Source: Actinomycetes bacterium (GTDB taxonomy: Bacteria > Actinomycetota > Actinomycetes > Actinomycetales > Microbacteriaceae). From it: a stretch of 7,972 nucleotides of DNA. Below the pieces are notes generated by a model. That model did not search any database. It had not been told where the DNA came from and saw only the letters and a list, made by a program, of their open reading frames with translations. The translations under genes were made by a program, and so were the position numbers. The stretch's first letter is position 1. The number at the start of each line of letters is the position of its first letter. Of the stretch, positions 1 through 5,986 are shown in pieces. The stretch lies in the NCBI GenBank assembly GCA_023432005.1, contig JAEYVF010000170.1, positions 1 to 7,972 of the forward strand, in the 5' to 3' direction.

Positions 1-45
1 CAGGAGGACGGGGACGAGTGCGAGGGGCGCGATGCGCGAGGCCAT
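1..45 (-). CDS. 5' end of unidentified gene, possibly membrane-anchored or exported
   Basis: Only the first 15 codons are inside the window; the gene runs off the left edge. Starting from ATG at 45 the peptide reads MASRIAPLALVPVLL, a short start with one Arg followed by a hydrophobic run, which would fit a signal peptide or first membrane segment. Codons are strongly G/C-ending, as in the neighbouring genes. A GGAG sits 6 nt before this ATG. The same frame stays open upstream with other ATGs at 75, 105 and 138, so the true start may be further upstream, though none of those has as good a ribosome site. It points the same way as the carotenoid operon but is about 277 nt beyond crtEb, with a large dyad in between, so it is probably a separate transcript. 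No function can be assigned from 15 residues. Confidence 0.4.
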   Translation of the reverse strand, partial: MASRIAPLALVPVLL

Positions 46-203
46 GATCAACTCCGGGTATGCGGGCAGGGGCATAGAAGGGGAGTCGGACCTCATGGCG
101 GGAACGACGAGCCGGGCCATCGCCAGCCCGGTACCCATAGCTTAGGACCGCGGCGACGTCGCGACGCACGCGGCCGCGCAGGCCCGCAGGCGCGCACACC
201 GAA

Positions 204-269
204 GCGGGCGGCGATCACCGCACACGGCGGGAGCAAGTTCTCCCGCCGGGTGAATCGATCGCCGCCCGC
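204..269 (-). terminator. Long nested hairpin after crtEb, possible terminator
   Basis: Two inverted repeats share one dyad centre at 236.5. The outer arms (204-216 and 257-269) pair perfectly over 13 bp; the inner arms (225-233 and 240-248) pair perfectly over 9 bp around a 6-nt loop. Between them 221-223 pair with 250-252, leaving a 4x4 internal loop and a 1x1 mismatch, so 25 of 30 positions per arm pair. It begins about 53 nt past the crtEb stop, a fitting place for a transcription terminator. No run of U follows in either direction, so if it terminates it would be the U-less type often proposed for GC-rich actinobacteria. A protein-binding site or RNA-stabilising element is equally possible. 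The structure is clear; its role is inferred. Confidence 0.5.
237..248. repeat. Direct repeat GTTCTCCCGCCG, copy 1 of 2
   Basis: GTTCTCCCGCCG at 237-248 forms the right arm of the inner hairpin and recurs exactly at 278-289, 41 bp further on. The second copy could also pair with the left inner arm (225-233), giving an alternative fold. Confidence 0.7.
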
Positions 270-277
270 AGGCGAGG

Positions 278-289
278 GTTCTCCCGCCG
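278..289. repeat. Direct repeat GTTCTCCCGCCG, copy 2 of 2
   Basis: Exact 12-bp copy of 237-248, located between the dyad and the end of crtEb. Related GGCGGGA cores in the other orientation occur at 226-232 and 97-103. Confidence 0.7.
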
Positions 290-321
290 ATGGAGCGGAT
301 GCAGGGGTGCACCGCGGACGG

Positions 322-1203
322 CTACGGCGCGAGGAGGGCGATCCAGATGAGCAGGAGCGTCACGACGAAGCCCGCGAGGTAGTTGACCCAGAGGAAGTGG
401 CGCCAGCCGCGGTTGGCCCGGCCGGAGTCGGCATCGGAGACCGAGCGGAAGGGCCAGGCGAGCACGAGGTAGGGGACGGCGAGCACCGCGGCGAGCATCC
501 CGGGGAAGGGCACGAGGAGCATGAGCGCCCCCGCGAGCGCCCACGCGCCGAGCGCGAGCCGCACCGTCGCGCGGGCGCCGAACGCCGTCGCGACCGACGA
601 GATGCCGGCGGCACGGTCGGGCACGACGTCCTGCACGGCCCCGAAGGCGTGGCTCGCCATGCCCCACAGCAGGAAGGCCACGAGCACGAGCACCGTCGTG
701 ACGTCCCACGAGGCATCCGCGAGCACGAGCCCGTAGACCGCGGGGCCCGTGAAGTGGATGCTCGAGCTCAGCGAGTCGAGCACGGGCACCTCCTTCCAGC
801 GCAGCGGCGGCATCGAGTAGGCGATGACGTCGAACAGCAGCACGGCGAGCACGACCCACGACCAGGGACCGCCGAGCACGGCGAGCGCGACGACGAAGGG
901 GATGGTGAGCCCGAACGCGAGCCCCAGCACGAGCCGGTGCGTGCGCGGCGGCAGCAGCGCCCCCTCGGCGCCGCCCTTGCGCGGATTGGCGGCATCCGAG
1001 GCGTAGTCGAACACGTCGTTCACGCCGTACATGAGCAGGTTGTACGGCACGAGGAAGAACAGGGTGCCGATCACGAGGCGCGCGTCGACGCCCGTGCCCG
1101 CGAGCAGCATCGCGGCCGCGAACGGGTAGGCGGTGTTGACCCAGCTCAGCGGGCGGGATGCCAGCAGCAGCCGCGTCGCGGTCGAGGGCTCGCGCTCAGT
1201 CAC
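322..1203 (-). CDS. crtEb: CrtEb, lycopene elongase (UbiA-family prenyltransferase)
   Basis: A 293-residue integral membrane protein that should transfer dimethylallyl (C5) units to both ends of lycopene, giving the C50 skeleton (flavuxanthin-type) in the cytoplasmic membrane. The first Asp-rich motif of the UbiA superfamily is NDVFDYASD at residues 62-70 and the second is QDVVPD at 191-196; both bind the Mg-diphosphate of the donor. About eight hydrophobic segments span the chain, and the length matches C50-carotenoid elongases of actinobacteria. It starts with GTG at 1203, inside the end of crtYf (8-nt overlap GTGACTGA), with a G-rich stretch just upstream, implying translational coupling. 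It is the last gene of the crt operon, the same position as in Corynebacterium glutamicum. UbiA homologues making bacterioruberin (LyeJ type) are a related alternative, but the adjacent cyclase subunits favour a cyclic C50 product. Confidence 0.93.
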   Translation of the reverse strand: MTEREPSTATRLLLASRPLSWVNTAYPFAAAMLLAGTGVDARLVIGTLFFLVPYNLLMYGVNDVFDYASDAANPRKGGAEGALLPPRTHRLVLGLAFGLTIPFVVALAVLGGPWSWVVLAVLLFDVIAYSMPPLRWKEVPVLDSLSSSIHFTGPAVYGLVLADASWDVTTVLVLVAFLLWGMASHAFGAVQDVVPDRAAGISSVATAFGARATVRLALGAWALAGALMLLVPFPGMLAAVLAVPYLVLAWPFRSVSDADSGRANRGWRHFLWVNYLAGFVVTLLLIWIALLAP

Positions 1204-1510
1204 GGTCGCCCCCGAGCACGTGCCAGACGGCGGGCAGGAGCGCGGCGGTCGCGATGGGGTAGGAGAGATCCTCGATCGGCACGAGTCCGATCCTCACCCC
1301 GAGCAGCTCCTCATCGGGATAGCCGTAGAGCCCCACCCCGATCATGAGGTTGTCGAACACGAGGGTGAGCACGATGAGCACGGCGCCCGTCACGAGGCTG
1401 GGGAGGACGGGAAGCGGCCGCCCGCGGCGTCGTGCGACGTCGTCCAGGATGAGGCGCAGGGCGACGGCGACGACGACGAGCACGGCGGCGAGGATCGGGT
1501 AGGCGGGCAT
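1196..1510 (-). CDS. crtYf: CrtYf-type lycopene cyclase small subunit
   Basis: A 104-residue membrane protein of the lycopene cyclase domain family, in which two small homologous subunits form the active heterodimer. About three hydrophobic segments are visible (roughly residues 3-22, 37-58 and 80-99). Family-typical motifs are DNLMI at 53-57 and PIEDLSYP at 78-85, the latter being this subunit's version of the P-x-E-E/D motif thought to take part in acid catalysis of ring closure. It starts with ATG at 1510, 3 nt after the crtYe stop, behind a strong GGAGGGG ribosome site, and overlaps the crtEb start by 8 nt. With CrtYe it should cyclise the elongated ends. Whether the ring is epsilon (decaprenoxanthin), gamma (sarcinaxanthin) or beta (C.p.450) cannot be decided from these motifs, so the symbol reflects gene order and family rather than proven ring type. 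Confidence 0.88.
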   Translation of the reverse strand: MPAYPILAAVLVVVAVALRLILDDVARRRGRPLPVLPSLVTGAVLIVLTLVFDNLMIGVGLYGYPDEELLGVRIGLVPIEDLSYPIATAALLPAVWHVLGGDRD

Positions 1511-1513
1511 CCG

Positions 1514-1849
1514 TCACCCCTCCCGCTCGTCGCGGAGGCGACGGGCGCGGACGCGCTGCACGAGCTCGTGCACGACCATCGTGATGAGGCACAGGAAGAC
1601 GAGGAACAGGGGCTCCTCGAGCGGCAGGTGCGGCGCGAGCATGACGCCCGACAGCAGCGGCGAGTCGCCCACCCGGAACACCCCGAGCGCGATCGCGGTG
1701 AGATCGGCGGCGAGCAGGAGCGCCACCCCGATCGCGAGCGTGAGCGCGGCGCGGGCCGGCGATCGCCACAGGAACAGCCGGTAGCGCGCGTCGAGTGCGA
1801 GCATGCCCGCGATCGACACGAGCAGCGCCGCGAGGTAGCCGAGACTCAC
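1514..1849 (-). CDS. crtYe: CrtYe-type lycopene cyclase small subunit
   Basis: The partner cyclase subunit, 111 residues, with about three hydrophobic segments (roughly residues 4-20, 33-57 and 78-96) and a basic C-terminal tail (RVRARRLRDEREG). The hallmark is LPLEEPLF at 75-82, containing the P-L-E-E motif shared by fused CrtY and heterodimeric CrtYc/d, CrtYe/f and CrtYg/h cyclases. The start is GTG at 1849, whose GTGA overlaps the crtI stop by 4 nt, with GGAGG just upstream inside the crtI tail. Longer readings of this frame run antisense-like through crtI and are not real. Order crtI-crtYe-crtYf-crtEb is the same as in the C. glutamicum decaprenoxanthin cluster. Neither subunit is expected to work alone, so loss of either should leave acyclic C50 intermediates; that is an inference from characterised homologues. 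Confidence 0.88.
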   Translation of the reverse strand: MSLGYLAALLVSIAGMLALDARYRLFLWRSPARAALTLAIGVALLLAADLTAIALGVFRVGDSPLLSGVMLAPHLPLEEPLFLVFLCLITMVVHELVQRVRARRLRDEREG

Positions 1850-3390
1850 GCGACCTCCAGGGGGGCGGCGGTGCGGTCGCCCCGCACGCGCTTGAGCACG
1901 AGCTCCGCACTGATGAGGCACATGGGCACGCCGATGCCGGGGATCGTGCCCGACCCCGCGAAGTACAGCCCCTCGACCCGCCGCGAGCGGTTGCCGGCCC
2001 GGAACAGCGCGCTCTGCCGCAGTGTGTGGGCGGGGCCCAGCATGCTGCCCTTCCACGCCCCGAGCTCGGCCGCGAGGTCGCCCGAGGTGCGGGTGCGCCG
2101 CACCACGACGCGGTCGGCGAGGTCGGATGCGCCCGTCCAGCGGGCGACCTGGTCGATGATGCCGTCGACGTAGCGCTCGATGCGCGCGTCGCCCGTGCCG
2201 GCGACGCCTCCGCGCGCCATCGACGCACGCGCGGGCGAGGGCACGAGCACGAAGAGGTTCTCGTGGCCGGGCGGCGCGACCGTCGGATCGCTCGCGCTCG
2301 GCTTGCCGAGGTAGACGGATGTCTCGGGCGGCAGGGTCTCGCCGCTCAGCCGCGCGAACCCCCCGTCCCAGTCGTCGGCGAACAGCAGCGTGTGGTGGGC
2401 GAGCTCGGGCAGCTCGCCGCGCACGCCGAGCATCGCCGTGACCGCCCCGAAGCCCATGTCGATCTTGCTCCACCAGCGCTCGCTGTGGTCGCGTGCCTCC
2501 GGCGGCAGCAGCTCGGTCTCGACGCGGTGCAGGTCGGCCGCGCCGACCACGACGTCCGCGCTGTGCCTCGTGACGGCGCCGTCGGCGCCGCGCACCTCGA
2601 CACCCGCGGCCCGCCCGCGGTCGACGAGAATACGCGCGACGGGCGCATCCGCCACCAGGTCTGCGCCCGTCGCGCGCGCCAGCTCGACCAGGGTCTCGAC
2701 CACGCGCGCGAAGCCGCCGCGCGGGTAGAGCACGCCCTGCTCGACATCGAGGTGGCTCATGAGGTGGAAGAGCGACGGAACGCCCATCGGGGTGCCGCCG
2801 AGGAAGACCGCGGGGTAGCCGAGCAGCCGTCGCAGGCGCGCGTCGGTCGTCGTGCGGCGGATCTCGTCGTCGAGGCTGCGGGTGAGCATGCGGCCGAGCC
2901 GCGGCAGCTCGCGCACGAGCTCGCGGTCGACGAAGGGCTTCGCGCTGTCGAACGAGCCGTAGAGGAAGCGCTCCGTCGCCATGCGGTACGCCGACGACGC
3001 CGAGTCGAGGTAGGCCGCGATGCGGTCGGCCGAGGCGGGGTCGAGGGATGCGAGCGCTGCCCGGGCCGCGTCGCGACCGGCCGGCAGGTCGAACGGCGAC
3101 GGGTCGCCCTCGACGTACACGCGGTAGCCGGGGTCGAGTGTCGTGAGCTCGAGTTGCGCCGCGGCGCTCGTGCCGAGCAGCCGGTAGAAGTGGTCGAAGA
3201 CCTCGGGCATGAGGTACCACGAGGGGCCGGTGTCGAAGCGGAAGCCGTCCTGCTCCCAGCTCCCGGCGCGGCCGCCGAACGACGAGGTCGCCTCGAAGAG
3301 GGTCACGCGGTGGCCGTCCGCGGCGAGCAGCGCGGCGGTCGCGAGCCCGCCCACGCCGCCGCCCACGATCGCGACGTCGTGCCGCGTCAT
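1846..3390 (-). CDS. crtI: CrtI, phytoene desaturase
   Basis: A 514-residue FAD enzyme that converts 15-cis-phytoene to lycopene by successive desaturations at the membrane surface. The N-terminal dinucleotide-binding fold has GGGVGG at 10-15 and the ribose-binding acid E33, followed by FGGRAGSW at 38-45, typical of CrtI-type desaturases. The C-terminal carotenoid/FAD signature LYFAGSGTIPGIGVP lies at about 475-489. The length is normal for bacterial CrtI. The ATG at 3390 forms an ATGA overlap with the crtB stop, and the stop overlaps crtYe by 4 nt, so the gene sits mid-operon and is probably translationally coupled on both sides. Related families (carotenoid isomerases, 4,4'-diapophytoene desaturases) share the fold, but the neighbours crtB, crtE and the cyclase genes make phytoene-to-lycopene the natural reading. 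The number of desaturation steps is not readable from sequence. Confidence 0.95.
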   Translation of the reverse strand: MTRHDVAIVGGGVGGLATAALLAADGHRVTLFEATSSFGGRAGSWEQDGFRFDTGPSWYLMPEVFDHFYRLLGTSAAAQLELTTLDPGYRVYVEGDPSPFDLPAGRDAARAALASLDPASADRIAAYLDSASSAYRMATERFLYGSFDSAKPFVDRELVRELPRLGRMLTRSLDDEIRRTTTDARLRRLLGYPAVFLGGTPMGVPSLFHLMSHLDVEQGVLYPRGGFARVVETLVELARATGADLVADAPVARILVDRGRAAGVEVRGADGAVTRHSADVVVGAADLHRVETELLPPEARDHSERWWSKIDMGFGAVTAMLGVRGELPELAHHTLLFADDWDGGFARLSGETLPPETSVYLGKPSASDPTVAPPGHENLFVLVPSPARASMARGGVAGTGDARIERYVDGIIDQVARWTGASDLADRVVVRRTRTSGDLAAELGAWKGSMLGPAHTLRQSALFRAGNRSRRVEGLYFAGSGTIPGIGVPMCLISAELVLKRVRGDRTAAPLEVA

Positions 3391-4265
3391 GCGCGCCCCC
3401 GCGCGAGGCGCACGCGCTCGCGGGCGAGCAGCGCGAGCTTTCGGGACGTGGGCACCGAGACTCGCGTGTCGGTGAGGCGCTCGGCGGGGAGCCGCTCGAT
3501 GCGGTCGAGCAGCTCGCCGAAGACGGCGGTCGCGGTCGCGACGGCGAGCCTGCAGTCGGCGGGGAGCAGCGGGATGCCGGACCGCGCCTGCCGCAGCTCG
3601 TCGCGGATCTCGGCCACGACCTCCGCCTTCGCCGCCTCGGCGGGGAGCCGCCGGAAGGCGGGCAGGTAGTCGCGCGCGAGGCGGTCGCGGTCGTCGGCGA
3701 GGTCGCGCAGGAAGTTGACCTTCTGGAACGCCGACCCGAGGGCGCGCGCGGCGTCGTCGAGACGCGGGTCGCGCGCGCCGCCGGCATCCGCGGTGAACAC
3801 GCGCAGGCACATGAGCCCCACGACCTCGGCCGAGCCGTGCACGTACTCGCGCAGCGAGTCCTCGTCGAAGGCGACGGGCTCGAGGTCGCGCCGCATGGAC
3901 GAAAAGAACGGTCGGCTGAGCTCGGGGCCGAATCCCGCCTCGCGCGCGACGTCGGCGTAGGCCTGCACGACGAGGTTCGCCGAGAACCCGGATGCCATGG
4001 CCCGCTCGGTGTCGGCCTCGAGCTCGTCGAGCACGCGGCGCTGGGTGGCGGCGTCGAGCCCCGCCTCGCCCGCGGTGCCGTCGACGATCTCGTCGGCGAC
4101 GCGCACGAGGGCGTAGATGGCGGCGATGCGAGTGCGGCAACGGCGGGGGAAGAGGGTGCTCGCGAGCCCGAACGAGCTCGAGTAGCGACGGATCACGGGG
4201 CCGCTCGCCTCGCGGGCGGTCGAACGGTACAGCGCGAGGCCCGTCACCGGCGGGCGAGGGCTCAC
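3387..4265 (-). CDS. crtB: CrtB, phytoene synthase
   Basis: Condenses two GGPP molecules head-to-head through presqualene-type prephytoene diphosphate to phytoene, the first committed carotenoid step. The protein is an all-helical member of the squalene/phytoene synthase family, 292 residues from the chosen start. Signatures: YSSSFGLASTLFP near 28-40, first aspartate motif DEIVD at 58-62, YVHGSAEVVGLM at 141-152, and second aspartate motif in NFLRDLADDRDR at 184-195. Start choice: GTG at 4265 overlaps the crtE stop as GTGA, like other junctions in this operon, and has GGAG 8 nt upstream. A GTG at 4247, six codons later and in frame, is the alternative but lacks a ribosome site. The frame extends further upstream only as a shadow of crtE. 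The stop overlaps crtI by 4 nt. Confidence 0.94.
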   Translation of the reverse strand: MSPRPPVTGLALYRSTAREASGPVIRRYSSSFGLASTLFPRRCRTRIAAIYALVRVADEIVDGTAGEAGLDAATQRRVLDELEADTERAMASGFSANLVVQAYADVAREAGFGPELSRPFFSSMRRDLEPVAFDEDSLREYVHGSAEVVGLMCLRVFTADAGGARDPRLDDAARALGSAFQKVNFLRDLADDRDRLARDYLPAFRRLPAEAAKAEVVAEIRDELRQARSGIPLLPADCRLAVATATAVFGELLDRIERLPAERLTDTRVSVPTSRKLALLARERVRLARGRA

Positions 4266-5326
4266 GCCTCGCGCTCCATCCCGGTGCGCACGGCGTGACG
4301 CAGCTCTGCGGCGAGGGCGCTCGGCAGTCGGGCGGCGCCGACGAGGGAGAGCACCTCGGCGGCCTCGCGCTCGATCTCCCTCTCGAGGCGGCGGCGCGCA
4401 CCGCTCACGACGAGGGCCTCGCGCAGCAGCTCGACGTCCTCGTCGTCGAGCTCGGGGCGACCGAAGAGCGGGGCGACGGCCTCCCATGCGGGTTCGTTGC
4501 GCGCGAACGCGATGAGCATCGTGACCTTGCCCTCGCGCAGGTCGCTCGAGGCGCTCTTGCCGGTCACCTCGGGGGAGCCGAAGGCGCCGAGCAGGTCGTC
4601 GCGCAGCTGGAAGAGGATGCCGAGCCCGCGGCCGATCTCGCCGAGCCGGTGCACGAGCGGCTCGGGCGCCTCCGCGAGCGTCGCGCCCATGCGCAGCGGC
4701 GTCTCGAAGGTATAGCAGGCGGTCTTGCGGTGCATCATGGCGCGGATCGCCTCCGCGTCGGGGTGCTCCAGTCCGATGCCGTACGCGACGTCGGCCTGCT
4801 CTCCGGATGCGGCGAGGTAGACCGCCTCGTCGAGCACCGAGAGCACGCGGTCGCGCACGGGGGCGGGCGCGTCGATGCGCGCCACCTCGCGCACGGCGGC
4901 GGTCAGCAGCAGGTCGCCCGCGAGGAGGGCCATGGTCTCACCCCACGACCGTGCACGCTCCTGCCCGAGCCCGCGCTCGCGGGCGTCTGCGGCGAAGCTC
5001 GCGGTGATGTTGGGCGCTCCACGCCGCTCGAGGTCGCCGTCGATGATGTCGTCGTGGATGACGAGGGCGGTGTGCAGCAGCTCGACCCCGACGGCGGCGC
5101 GGAGGGCGTCGTCCCGGCGGGTGCCGCCGAGGCCGTCGTGCGCCGTCAGCAGCATGAGGGGCCGGACGCGCTTGCCCCCCTGCGAGAGAGCGCGCAGCCG
5201 ATTCCACAGCTCGCGGAAGCGCTCGTCGTGCAGGGTGGCGCGCACTCCCTGCTCGGCGAAGAACGCGTCGAGGCGAGCATCGAACTGCTCCCTCAGCCGA
5301 TTCGTGCGCGTCTCGGTCATCGTCAT
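4262..5326 (-). CDS. crtE: CrtE/IdsA-type geranylgeranyl diphosphate synthase
   Basis: A polyprenyl synthetase family member that elongates allylic diphosphates with IPP, expected to make the GGPP used by the adjacent CrtB. It has 354 residues. GGKRVRP at 50-56 binds IPP. The first Asp-rich motif is DDIID at 92-96 and the second region is RDDLLG at 242-247, where the fifth position is Gly, a variant I associate with actinobacterial enzymes of this family. Residues 4 and 5 before the first motif (Leu88, Ala87) are not aromatic and the motif has no two-residue insertion, so chain length is not dictated by the usual bulky residues. Start: ATG at 5326 lies 7 nt after GGGAGG; a TTG at 5347, GTG at 5329 and ATG at 5320 are in frame but worse placed. 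It is first in the operon, divergent from the MarR gene. An idsA-like housekeeping role in addition is possible. Confidence 0.92.
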   Translation of the reverse strand: MTMTETRTNRLREQFDARLDAFFAEQGVRATLHDERFRELWNRLRALSQGGKRVRPLMLLTAHDGLGGTRRDDALRAAVGVELLHTALVIHDDIIDGDLERRGAPNITASFAADARERGLGQERARSWGETMALLAGDLLLTAAVREVARIDAPAPVRDRVLSVLDEAVYLAASGEQADVAYGIGLEHPDAEAIRAMMHRKTACYTFETPLRMGATLAEAPEPLVHRLGEIGRGLGILFQLRDDLLGAFGSPEVTGKSASSDLREGKVTMLIAFARNEPAWEAVAPLFGRPELDDEDVELLREALVVSGARRRLEREIEREAAEVLSLVGAARLPSALAAELRHAVRTGMEREA

Positions 5327-5333
5327 CACGGCG

Positions 5334-5339
5334 CCTCCC
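5334..5339 (-). promoter_or_regulatory. Ribosome binding site of crtE
   Basis: GGGAGG on the minus strand, separated by 7 nt from ATG at 5326. Its spacing decides the crtE start against the upstream TTG (5347) and the later ATG (5320). Confidence 0.7.
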
Positions 5340-5358
5340 GCAAGCAACCCATCGCCTC

Positions 5359-5387
5359 ACCCTACAAATATGAAACTCGCATAGCAA
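5359..5387 (-). promoter_or_regulatory. Candidate promoter of the crt operon
   Basis: On the minus strand TTGCTA (5387 to 5382) and TAGGGT (5364 to 5359) are spaced by exactly 17 bp, a good fit to the actinobacterial sigma-70-type TTGnnn-N17-TAnnnT pattern. Transcription would start near 5352, leaving a leader of roughly 26 nt that contains the crtE ribosome site. The stretch 5361-5405 is about 31% GC in an otherwise very GC-rich window. No start-site mapping backs this; it is read from sequence alone. Confidence 0.55.
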
Positions 5388-5389
5388 TA
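5363..5389. promoter_or_regulatory. Weak dyad, candidate CrtR operator
   Basis: TATG (5369-5372) and CATA (5380-5383) form an inverted repeat around 7 bp, with an outer TA/TA match at 5363-5364 and 5388-5389; 6 of 10 arm positions are complementary. It falls in the spacer between the candidate -35 and -10 of the crt promoter, where a bound MarR dimer would block transcription. The symmetry is weak, so this is a proposal only. Confidence 0.3.
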
Positions 5390-5396
5390 AACCTAG

Positions 5397-5402
5397 TAAA
5401 AT
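5397..5402 (+). promoter_or_regulatory. Candidate -10 element of crtR
   Basis: TAAAAT at 5397-5402 matches the -10 consensus well; no clear -35 lies 16-18 bp upstream. Transcription would begin near 5409, about 20 nt before the GTG at 5429. It is 10 bp from the -35 of the opposing crt promoter, so binding of polymerase at the two is likely to interfere. Confidence 0.35.
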
Positions 5403-5428
5403 TCTTCCCGGGGTCGTAGCATGCGTGT

Positions 5429-5986
5429 GTGACGAGCGGCCATCAGTCGCGCGAGGAGGACTCCGAGCGCATGCACGACCCGCGCGTCATCGACATCCGC
5501 GGCCGCATGCTCGACGTCTCGCACATGGACGACGCCGACATCTCCCACGTCGTGCGCGTGCTCGACGCCCTGCGCGACTGGCGCACGGCGGAGGAGCGGC
5601 TGAGCGAGGCATCCCGACGCTTCATGCGGCTCGGCGACAACGACATGCGGGCGCTGCGCTACATCATCGTCGTGACCGACCGCGGCGACGTCGCGACCGC
5701 GCGCGGCATCGCCGACCACCTCGGCATCTCGAGCGCCGCCACCACGAAGCTCGTCGACCGGCTCGAGCGCGGCGCCCACATCAGCCGGATGCCGCACCCC
5801 CACGACAGGCGCTCCTCGTCGATCGTGATCTCGCCCGAGACGCGCACGGCCGCGCAGGCCACAGTGGGCCGCGAGCACGCGCGTCGCTTCCGCGTGGCCG
5901 CCGCACTCGCTCCCGAGGAGCGTGACGTGGTCATCCGCTTCCTGGGCGAGCTGAGTCGCACGACCGAGGGCGACTGGGAGCGCTAG
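5429..5986 (+). CDS. crtR: MarR-family regulator, CrtR-like
   Basis: A 185-residue MarR-type transcription factor. The winged helix-turn-helix occupies roughly residues 70-135: helix segment DMRALRYIIVV (72-82), HTH around GIADHLGISSAATTKLVDRL (93-112), and wing HPHDRRSSSIVIS (123-135), where the D-x-R wing signature is present (D126, R128). Flanking helices would form the dimer interface. It is divergent from crtE with a 102-bp gap, the arrangement of C. glutamicum crtR, whose product represses the crt operon and is released by GGPP and related isoprenoid pyrophosphates. The same role is inferred here; ligand specificity is not visible. The start is uncertain: GTG at 5429 has no ribosome site, whereas ATG at 5471 follows AGGAGG by 11 nt and would give 171 residues. 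The intervening codons look coding. The stop overlaps the convergent MocR gene by 4 bp. Confidence 0.88.
   Translation: MTSGHQSREEDSERMHDPRVIDIRGRMLDVSHMDDADISHVVRVLDALRDWRTAEERLSEASRRFMRLGDNDMRALRYIIVVTDRGDVATARGIADHLGISSAATTKLVDRLERGAHISRMPHPHDRRSSSIVISPETRTAAQATVGREHARRFRVAAALAPEERDVVIRFLGELSRTTEGDWER

Larger units (their letters stand above)
46..321. other. Intergenic region downstream of crtEb with nested dyad and repeats
   Basis: This 276-bp gap lies between the end of the carotenoid operon and the next minus-strand gene. I see no convincing coding frame. It contains the long dyad at 204-269, an extra copy of the dyad's right stem arm at 278-289, and a palindrome GCGACGTCGC at 153-162. 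On the minus strand TAAGCT (144 to 139) resembles an actinobacterial -10 (TAnnnT) and could belong to a promoter for the left-edge gene, but no -35 is evident. No tRNA or known small RNA is recognisable. Confidence 0.6.

Noticed and set aside
2..143. Plus-strand frame ending in TAG at 141-143 that could be the tail of a gene entering from the left
   Set aside because: It uses several rare AGG codons and is less G/C-biased at third positions than the minus-strand reading of 1-45, though the evidence on both sides is thin.
250..1347. Plus-strand open frame opposite crtEb and crtYf
   Set aside because: Composition dominated by Arg, His, Glu and Gly, antisense to two genes with clear motifs.
1795..3669. 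Long plus-strand open frame opposite crtI and part of crtB
   Set aside because: It lies antisense to well-supported genes, is rich in Arg, His, Glu and Ala with no domain motifs, and reflects the lack of stop codons in GC-rich DNA.
5327..5347. TTG start at 5347 or GTG at 5329 for crtE
   Set aside because: The GGGAGG ribosome site at 5334-5339 lies downstream of the TTG and is too close to the GTG; ATG at 5326 has ideal spacing.
3992..5419. Long plus-strand open frame opposite crtB and crtE
   Set aside because: Antisense shadow; the opposite strand encodes clear Asp-rich motifs of CrtE and CrtB. It has no ribosome site or recognisable family features.
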